A stretch of 64,000 nt of DNA from Manihot esculenta (taxonomy: Eukaryota > Streptophyta > Magnoliopsida > Malpighiales > Euphorbiaceae), in NCBI RefSeq assembly GCF_001659605.2, contig NC_035175.2:30475705-30539704 (forward strand). The letters run 5' to 3'. Under the pieces are notes generated by a model. It did no database searches. It saw nothing but the letters and a program-made list of their open reading frames with translations, and was not told where the DNA came from. Positions 55,484-64,000 of this stretch are shown piece by piece; the first letter of the stretch is position 1, and each line of letters opens with the position of its first letter. Position numbers and translations under genes: made by a program.

Positions 55484-57714
55484 TGTAACGACCCCAAAAT
55501 GGACCGTCACCGGCGCTAGGATTCAGGTCGGCTTAAGGCCGCCAGAACCCGTAGCAAGCCTGCTATACTCTCTGTGTACCTGTAAATCTCATACATGAGC
55601 ATATATTTTTTGTGAACATACTGTACCAAGGCTTAACCTGTGCATGCACTATCTCTGTACTCTGTACTCTGTACCCCTGACTAGAGCTTGCTCTAGATGG
55701 GTTAACTCATACCTGTTAAGCCTGGTTTTTCACATACTCTGTAACACATATACATATACAGATCATGTACATAACAAAAGATTTACAACACAAATATCAC
55801 TAAGTCAAGCACAACTCTAACTTTATACACAATTGTTACATCTCTTTAATATTACATGTCCACTATATTCTATTACACAACTCTTCTCTTTTCCTAAACT
55901 CTGCTGGACTTCCCCTATACACTGTACACTGAACCTGCAAGACTGGGGTTAAGAGAGTGGGATGAGCTCTATAGCCCAATGAGTAGAACAGTACAATATA
56001 TCATTAAAACATGATCTTATGGAATGCACCATATCACAGACAATCCACATCAAGGGTAAACCTGTCACCACATAGTCCCAGTAACTGTTCCGTGCCAGGC
56101 CGTAGACTGGGGTCCTGGTCTCTCTGTACTGTATATGTATATGTGTATATAACACCTATACTTACCATTTGCTAGGGCATAGACTGGGCACCTGGTCTTT
56201 ACTATACCTGCCAGGCCGTAGAATGGGGTCCTGGACTTTCCTATACCTGCCAGGCCGTAGAATGGGGTCCTGGACTACCTGTCTGTAACTATTGGATCAT
56301 TCAGCATTCACCCACATCCACAATTAAGTATGCAATGCAACAGATTCGTGGATTCTAATGCAATCAACCTATTACATAACCATGATGCATGATATATGCT
56401 AAAAACATTCCATTTCTCAATTAAAAGAATTAAGTTTAGTTCCACTCACCTCTGGCTATTTGGACGGACTCTGCAGGCTCTGGAGCAGTACTCACTGCTA
56501 CTCTCTCTGGTTCCTCTGGTCTGTGTAGGCACAGATAAACTCAAATGAGGGACCAAACTAGCTTATAAACAACTCTATTACACTCCCCAAGAATCCCCTT
56601 AAACTCACTCAAACATCCATGCAAAGCATGCAAAGGAAGGCTGGACAGGACACTTTCGGCGGCAGGTTCGGCGGCCGAAAGTCCTCTCCAGAGCCGAAAC
56701 TCAAGCACCTTCGGCGGCCAAATCTCAACTTTCGGCAGCCGAACCCTTTCGGGGGCAAGTTTCGGAGGCTGAAAGACACTCCAGAGACGAAAGTCTCTAA
56801 CCTTCGGCGGCCGAACTCCCTTCCAGAGCCGAAAGTCCAAAGGCTCGGGGGCAAGCTTGGGCAGCCGAAGCCACCTCCTCAGCACATTCGGCGGCCGAAC
56901 CATTCTTCGGCAGTCGAAGCTGGGTTCATCAGCAAGGCAGAACCTTGCTCTGCCTCACGCTAAAATGCTCAAAACTCTCCCAAACTCAAACACCTCAATT
57001 CCTCAACATGCATACACCCAAGTATATGCTCAAAGGGGTCAAAAACTAGCTAAAAACCCCAACAAACAGCAAAGCACAACACATACACAAACTATTCTCA
57101 CAAAATCATCAAAAACTCTCTTTTAACCCTATTCATGCAACTCTCTCCCAAAACCTCATAAAACCTTCAGAAAACATAAAAACAAGGTCAGGATCTTCAC
57201 TTACCTCTTGAAACCAAAAAGATGAACGATCCTAACGTGGAGTTTTGAAGCAACTCTCCTTCAAACTCTCCAAACTTCAAAATCTCAAGTTTTAGCTCAA
57301 AAACCTTCAAAATAACATAAAATCAATCACACCTTTGCATGATTTAATGAAAACATGAAGAAAAGCTTCAGAAGGACAGGGTCTCACCTCAGAAAGTGAA
57401 AGAAAACGGCAAGAGTTATCCTTTCAACCGACTGAGGGCCTTTTATAGGTGGCTGGCCAGACCACCTTCGGCGGCCACACGTGAAACCAAAAGCCATGCA
57501 TGTTCGGCGACCGAAAGTCACCTTCGGCGGCCGAACCTGGCTTTTCTGCCTTGGTTCATTTCTCTCAAAAACTCATGTCTTTTTAATATTAAAACATTAA
57601 AACATACTATATTACTTTAGAAAACCATAAATCTTACCCTTCTAGATAATCCCGACATCCTGGATTCCACCGGACGACAGGAATTCCGATGTCAGACTCT
57701 AGCCGGGTATTACA
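55484..57714 (-). repeat. 3' LTR of the Tekay-type chromovirus (LTR A)
   Basis: 2,231 bp from TGTAACGACCCC to GGGTATTACA. On the minus strand a TATA box TATAAAAGG lies at 57447-57439. The right side is followed by a polypurine tract. It contains at least four exact copies of the palindrome TTCGGCGGCCGAA and many variants. Confidence 0.85.
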
Positions 57715-57766
57715 TTCTCCCCCCCTTAAGAACATTCGTCCTTGGATGTTCCTAAAACAACACATA
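57715..57766 (-). other. Polypurine tract and 3' end of the chromovirus, split from pol by a solo LTR
   Basis: The minus strand reads TTCTTAAGGGGGGAGAA directly before the LTR start TGTAATACCC, a classical position for plus-strand priming. The remaining bases up to ACATA at 57762-57766 continue at 60360 beyond the solo LTR. Confidence 0.8.
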
Positions 57767-60359
57767 TGTAACAGCCCGGAAACCGATACCCCTCTGTAAC
57801 GGCTCCAAACTGCTCGGCGCTAGGATCCAGATCGGCTTAAGGCCGCCGGGACCCGTACCAAGCCTAAACTGAACTCTGAGTACCTGCTTAATCCCAGACA
57901 TGAGCCAACTAGAACACTAGCTTTTAAAACCTTTTCTGTCAAACCACCAGGCTTAACCTTAAAACTAGAGCCGTCAAGGCCTACACTAGTGATCTACTAA
58001 GCTGAAAACATAGAACCCACTCTTTTTTTAGGGTCAACATATTACAGGCTAGCCTTACTTTCTCTTATAGGTCAAGGGGTTTTATACCCTTTCTTCCCTC
58101 TCAGATGGGTCAAGGGGTTTTATACCCTTTCTTCCCTGATCACTGGAGTTTTATAAACACATCATATGTTAAGCCTAGCTTGACACATTTCTCATCAAGA
58201 AACGTAAAACAGGACACATGCATACACACGGGATTCAGCATACACTGGGCAAAGCACAACGCTAGACATACTCTATCTCTTTCTCACTTGCTCTTTCCAT
58301 GCATAACCTGTATATCCATCATGCTAACACATCATGTCCTTATGTCATGTCCACGACTATACTATACAAACATACATCACATAACATAACATAAATTAAC
58401 ATCACTTTCTCTTTACATCATCAACACATATACATCAAGCTTCTTTCATACATATACATGCCTCAAGCCATTCTATCACAACCTAGCTATGCTATTACAG
58501 CCAAACACAGCAACCCATGCTTAACCTTTGCCTTTCCCATCGCTCACTCTGCTGAACTCTGCTGAACTTTGGCCCTGCAAAACTGGGGTTAAGGGAATGG
58601 GGTGAGCTACTAGAGCCCAGTGAGTAGAAACCATAAAACAGTTCATTCATTACATGCTTTCATGGAATATGTCATAGCACAAACATCTCACATCTCGGAT
58701 TAGACATGATCCCAGAACTCCCTCTGTCGGTGCCTGGTCCCTACGGACTCTCAGGTCACTATATGTACTAGAGCCCAGCCCCTAACTGCGGAGCTCCCAA
58801 AGGTCTTATCTAGCCATAACAGGTAGCGGGCTACTGAGATCGCCTTGGTCCATCCCATTAACAATAACAATGCAATGCAGCATATTCGTGATCTCTAATG
58901 CAGTACAACCTAGTATCATATGGCATCCATGATGCGTGTCTCATGCTCATACTGTCACTATCTTTAACCATTAGCTTTAAAACATGCATAGTTAGTTCTA
59001 CTCACCTGAAGCCAAGCTGTGGCTAACTCTGGGCCAACTCTCACACTGGAGCTAAACACCCCGCCTCAGGTCCGATCCTACACAGGTGGACTCACATGAG
59101 GTGCCAAACAATGCTAATAGCACTCTAACACATCTCCTCAACAACTCCCCAAAAACCCCCTAAAAGATCCTAGAACAATCACACAAAGCATGCAAAAGAA
59201 GGCTGGGCAGGACACGTTCGGCGGCAGGTTCGGCGGCCGAATGTCCTCTCCAGAGACGAAACTCGCCTACTTTCGGCGGCCGAAGCTCCTCTTTCGGCGG
59301 CCGAAGCCTTCGGGGGCAAGGTTTGGGGGCCAAAACACACTCCAGAGACGAAAGTCTCTAACCTTCGGCGGCACCTTCGGCGGCCGAACCTCCCCTCTAG
59401 AGACGAAAGTCCAATCCTTCGGGGGCAGGTTGAGGCAGTTGAAACCACCTCCTCAACACGTTCGGCGGCCGAACCCTCCTTCGGCGGCCGAAGCTGGGTT
59501 CTCCAGTTAGGCAGAACCTAGCTCACCTCATGCACAACTTCCCCAAACCTCACTCAACATGCATCTCAACACACATAGCAAGCATATACTCAAATATATG
59601 CACAAAGGGGTCCAAAACTACCTAAAAACCCCAACAAACAACACCCATAACACATAAACATACTCATGCATAAAAACCCTCAAACACCTCCTTTTACCCC
59701 TAACCATGCAACTCTACCCTTTCCCTCCATAAAACTTGCTTAAAACACTATAAAACATAAGGATCAACACTTACCTCTTCAAGAACAAAGGCTGGTGTGA
59801 TCCTAGCTTCAAAACATGGAGAAACCAAGCTCCTCAAGCTTCAAGCTTCACAACTTCCTCTTTTTACTCAAAACCTTCAAAACCAAGTGAAAACTCATGA
59901 AAACCTTGTAAGATTTGAGGAAACATCATGAAAACATCCAAGGAGAACCTAAACCCCACCTTGACCACAAAGAGAGCTTCCAGCTCCCTCCATGGCCGGT
60001 CAAAGGGGCCTTTATAGGTGGCCAACCGCCTTTCCTTCGGCTGCCGAAACTGCATGCAAAACCATGCAACGTTCGGCGACCGAACTTGGAATTTTGGAAG
60101 CCAAACCTAAGGCACTTTCGGCGGCCGAACTTTCCCTTCGGCGGCCGAACCTGCATTTTGCCTCCTTGGTCTTTTCTCTTCAAAACTCATTCCCTTTCCT
60201 TTCACAACACTTAAAACACGTAAAACCATGTTAGAAAACCTTTAGAAAACCTTGTAGAAAACTTCAGTTTCCCCTTGCAATACCCCGCAAAACGAATCCG
60301 ACATCCGAGATTCCACCGGACGGTCGGAATTTCGATGCCTGACCGAGCTGGGTATTACA
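57767..60359 (-). mobile_element. Solo LTR (LTR B) with target duplication ACATA
   Basis: 2,593 bp from TGTAACAGCCCGG to GGTATTACA. It is related to LTR A (same GGCTTAAGGCCGCC(G/A)G(G/A)ACCCG region). ACATA lies at 57762-57766 and again at 60360-60364. There is no coding sequence inside. TATA box TATAAAGG on the minus strand at 60016-60009. At least eight exact TTCGGCGGCCGAA palindromes. The flanks join to a sensible chromovirus 3' end, so this is an insertion reduced to one LTR. Confidence 0.85.
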
Positions 60360-60390
60360 ACATAGACACACAAAAGGAGGAAAACTAACC

Positions 60391-63300
60391 TCAAAACAGA
60401 TATGGATACTGCTGGGGCATAGACTCCCGCGTCTCCCAGGTGTACTCTTCCAAATTATGGTGGTTCCACAGGACTTTCACCATTGGAATTTCCTTGTTCC
60501 TTAGCTGTCTGATTTGTGTGTCTAGAATCCGTACTGGCTGCTCTATATAAGTGAGATCTCCAAGAATCTCCACATCAGGCTCACTCAGAACCTGAGTCGG
60601 ATTTGACACAAACTGCCGTAGCATAGAAACATGAAATACCGGGTGAATTCTCTCCATAAAAGTAGGTAAATTCAGCTTATACGACACATTCCCGATCCTC
60701 TGCAAAATCTCAAAGGGTCCAATGTACCGTGGAGCTAACTTACCTTTCTTCCCAAAACGAACCACTCCTTTCATTGGAGACACTTTCAGCCATACCCAAT
60801 TACCCTCCTGGAACTCTAACAGTTTCCTGCGAACGTCTGCATAGCTTTTCTGTCTACTCTGAGCTGTTCTGATCCTCTCTCTGATCACGGGCACTGTTCT
60901 ACTGGTAATCTCTACCAACTCTGGCCCTGCAAGCGCCTTCTCTCCTACCTCTTCCCAGCAAACAGGTGATCTGCACTTCCTCCCATACAAAGCTTCATAA
61001 GGAGCCATCCCTATGCTAGCATGATGGCTGTTATTGTAGGCAAACTCCACCAGAGGTAGATGCTGCCTCCAAGAATCGCCAAAGTCTAACACACACATTC
61101 GGAGCATATCCTCTATGGTCTGGATGGTCCTCTCTGACTGCCCATCAGTCTGTGGGTGGAAAGTAGTGCTAAAATCCAATCTCGTGCCCATCACACTCTA
61201 CAGACTTCTCCAAAATCTGGAGGTGAACTGAGGTCCTCTGTTTGAAACTATAGACACTGGAACTCCATGTAATCTCACTATCTCATCCAGATATACCTGT
61301 GCCAACTTATCCACAGAATAGTTACTCCTAACTGGAATGAAATGAGCAGATTTCGTGAGTCTGTCCACAATCACCCATATAGAGTCTATCCTGTTGGACG
61401 CTGCCGGTAAGCCCACTACAAAATCCATAGCTATGTTCTCCCATTTCCACTCTAGAATCGGCAGTGGGTTAAGCATTCCAGCCGGCTTCTGATGTTCCAA
61501 TTTCACCCTCTGACAAACCTCACAAGCTGTCACAAATTGCTCCACTTCTTTCTTCATGGCTGGCCACCAATATACCCTCTTTAGATCCTGATACATCTTG
61601 GTGGATCCTGGGTGAACGCTATATCTCGCATTATGAGCTTCCCTCATAATGTCGTCTTTCAGACTGCTACTATCTGGTACACAAAGTCGACTCCCATAGC
61701 GAAGGATCCCTTTGCTGTCAAATCTGAACTCTGTACTGTTGCCTGACTGAACAGTCCTGGCAATTTTCATCAACTCAGGGTCCTCATACTGTTTCTGAGC
61801 TATGTGCTCCATAAACACAAGTGTCACTCTCATCTGTGCTATCAATGCACCTGTACCAGACAATTCTAGCTGTAACCCTTCCTCTATGAGCTTGTAAAGC
61901 TCCATCACTACTGGTCTTCGCTCTGCTGCTATATGGGATAAACTGCCTAGTGATTTCCGGCTTAGGGCGTCTGCCACAACATTCGCCTTACCCGGATGAT
62001 ACTGGATCGTACAATCATAATCACTGAGCAATTCTACCCATCTTCTCTGCCTCAAATTCAGCTCTCTCTGACTCAAGATGTACTGTAAACTCTTGTGATC
62101 AGTGAAGATCTCGCATTTCACCCCATAGAGGTAATGCCTCCACATCTTGAGTGCAAAAATAACTGCTGCCATCTCTAGGTCATGGGTGGGGTAATTCAAC
62201 TCGTGCTTCTTCAACTGTCTAGAAGCATAAGCAATCACCCTATCACTCTGCATTAAAACACAACCCAATCCCACTCGAAATGCATCACAGAACACTGTGA
62301 AATCCTCATTACTAACAGGCAGAGCTAACACTGGTGCTGAAGTCAATCTCCTCTTGAGCTCCTCAAAGCTCTCTTCACACTGGTCTGACCAAATAAACTT
62401 CTGATTCTTCTGAGTCAGTTTGGTCATAGGAGCAGCTATCTTCGAGAAGTCCTGAACGAACCTCCTGTAGTAACCTGCCAGTCCCAAAAAGCTTTTAATC
62501 TCAGTCACTGTAGTGGGTCTGGGCCAGTTAGCTACAGCCTCTATCTTCTTGGGGTCTACCTCAATCCCTTCTGCTGATACCACATGTCCCAAGAAGGAAA
62601 TGCTCCTCAACCAAAACTCACACTTCAAGAACTTGGCATATAAACCATGCTCTCTCAGTGTCTGCAGAACTATCCTCAGATGCTGGGCATGCTCCTCTGC
62701 ATCTTTGGAATACACTAAAATATCATCGATGAAAACAATGACAAAGTGATCCAGAAACTCACTGAAAACTCTGTTCATGAGATCCATAAATGCTGCAGGG
62801 GCGTTAGTCAACCCGAACGGCATCACTAAGAACTCATGATGCCCATATCTGGTCCTGAAAGCTGTCTTTGGCACATCTGCCTCTCTGACTCTCAACTGAT
62901 GATATCCGGATCTCAGATCTATTTTAGAGAAACAACCTGCTCCAAATAGCTGGTCGAATAGATCATCAATCCTAGGTAAAGGATACCTATTCTTGGTAGT
63001 GACCTTGTTCAACTGTCTGTAGTCGATACAAAGTCTGAGGGATCCATCCTTCTTTCTAACAAAGAGCACTGGAGCACCCCAAGATGAGGTACTAGGGCGG
63101 ATGAAACCCTTATCTACCAAGTCCTGTAACTGTGCTTTCAACTCCTTTAACTCTGCTGGCGCCATCCTGTAGGGAGGAATAGAGATAGGTCTGGTACCAG
63201 GCAGCAATTCTATCTCAAACCCTATCTCCCTATCAGGTGGTAGTCCTGGTAAATCGTCTGGGAACACATCTGGATACTCTCGGACTACTGGTACTGAAGC

Positions 63301-63984
63301 TGGTTCCTTAACCTGACTGTCTAGCTCTCTCACATGAGCTAGAAACCCCTGACAACCCCTCCTAAGCAAACGACGAGCCTGAAGGGCTGAAATCATACCT
63401 CTGGGTGTACCTCTCCTGTCTCCTCTGAAGACACACTCTGACCCATCCTGATCTCTGAGACTAACTACCTTGTCTCTACAGTCCAAAGTAGCACTATATG
63501 CAGATAGCCAATCCATCCCTAGAATGACATCAAAATCCGTCAAATCTAGAACCACAAGGTCAGCTGGAAGGCATCTACCCTCGATGAACACTGGACTGAA
63601 ATGACAGACTGACACTGCCACTGATGGGTCATATTTGGGTCCACTGATCCAGAGAGGATACTCTAACTCAGAACTGATCAAACCCAATCTCTCTATGGCT
63701 CTCGAAGCAATAAAGGAATGAGAAGCACCGGGGTCCATCAAAGCATACACATCTGAACACTCAATGATGAGATTACCTGACACCACTGTATTCGACGTGT
63801 TAGCCTCCTCCTGTGTCACAGTGAAAATCCGTGCTGGGGCTACCGGATTTCCACCTCGGGAACCTGCTGCTGAAGTAGAGGCTGCCTCTCTCCCTCTACC
63901 TCTGCCACTACTCTGAGGCACGGCTGGAGCTGCTGGCTGTACTACACTGCCTGAACTCATCTGCTGGGATGGTGCAAATGTCAT
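60391..63984 (-). pseudogene. Tekay/Del-type chromovirus gag end-pol, one in-frame stop, 5' part off window
   Basis: Minus strand, one frame, with a TAG at 61198-61200. Order: Gly/Arg/Ser-rich gag tail; protease with [11 protein letters not shown] near 63720-63745 and [13 protein letters not shown] with [14 protein letters not shown] and catalytic FIDDILVYS near 62711-62737; RNase H with [10 protein letters not shown] near 62080; integrase finger CEVCQRVK near 61510 and core [15 protein letters not shown] near 61340. After the stop come FHPQTDGQSERTIQTIED, GPF/Y region APRYIGPFEILQRIG and a chromodomain-like end (VLWNHHNLEEYTWETRE). It is well preserved apart from the stop. Gag start and 5' LTR lie to the right. 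Confidence 0.92.
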
Positions 63985-64000
63985 CTGAGGACATTCTCGA

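Noticed and set aside
56541..57126. Arg/Pro-rich frames in both directions
   Set aside because: They arise from the TTCGGCGGCCGAA palindromes inside the LTR. The same happens at 59179-59510 and 59864-60234.
57767..60359. LTR B as the 3' LTR of the chromovirus
   Set aside because: It has its own ACATA duplication, and no good polypurine tract adjoins it. The tract sits next to LTR A instead.
1..64000. tRNA, rRNA or microRNA genes
   Set aside because: No cloverleaf or rRNA-like stretch was recognised by eye. MITE hairpins exist but none looks like a miRNA precursor. A covariance-model scan would settle it.

Overview
This window is plant nuclear DNA and almost certainly eudicot. The evidence is a conserved multi-exon DET1 gene with GT-AG introns, hAT transposons, Ty3/gypsy chromoviruses, an Athila-type retroelement, a LINE, many MITEs and endogenous pararetroviruses (Caulimoviridae). 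I would guess a woody rosid, perhaps Euphorbiaceae, but that is only an impression. No rRNA, tRNA or CRISPR array was seen.

1-27,400: the only recognisable host gene is DET1 (de-etiolated 1), on the minus strand. Exon 1 (24 codons) lies at 22,042-22,113 and exons 2-9 at 6,344-2,266. The last coding part, roughly 90 residues, is off the left edge. Intron 1 is 15.7 kb and is a stack of transposons: a three-level nest (a long-TIR MITE holding a GCCTC-rich element holding a 4.9 kb hAT with 8-bp target duplication), a decayed minus-strand chromovirus, and a second, truncated hAT. A splice acceptor just before the ATG suggests a 5'UTR intron reaching to about 26.6 kb. That interval holds a MITE with an 8-bp target duplication, and a TIR element containing a small LTR element whose interior is about 15 tandem 49-bp units.

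27,900-45,620: a pararetrovirus locus. Two near-identical minus-strand copies of a MP-CP-PR-RT-RNaseH polyprotein (27,905-33,132 and 39,828-44,291) share a 5,732-bp duplicated block. Between them lies a more divergent plus-strand unit (34,401-39,827). It is bounded by a 525-bp terminal redundancy and carries a broken CP-PR-RT-RH frame, an intact 385-codon second ORF of unknown function, a viral-type promoter with TGACGTAA, G-box and TATA, and two overlapping small ORFs. The promoter points into the neighbouring minus-strand copy, so any transcript running through would be antisense to it. A 461-bp hAT MITE with TSD GATAAAAC marks the right edge of the duplicated block.

46,430-64,000: nested retroelements. 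A plus-strand LINE fragment abuts two tandem Athila-type LTRs. A minus-strand Athila body lacking RT/RNaseH follows. Its gag is cut by an inverted Athila-like LTR start, which is itself cut by the 3' LTR of a minus-strand Tekay/Del-type chromovirus. The chromovirus pol (60,391 to the right edge) is broken by a single in-frame stop. Between pol and its polypurine tract sits a 2.6 kb solo LTR with the 5-bp target duplication ACATA.

Nothing here forms an operon or pathway. The interest lies in the structure of DET1, the order of insertions, and the pararetrovirus rearrangement.
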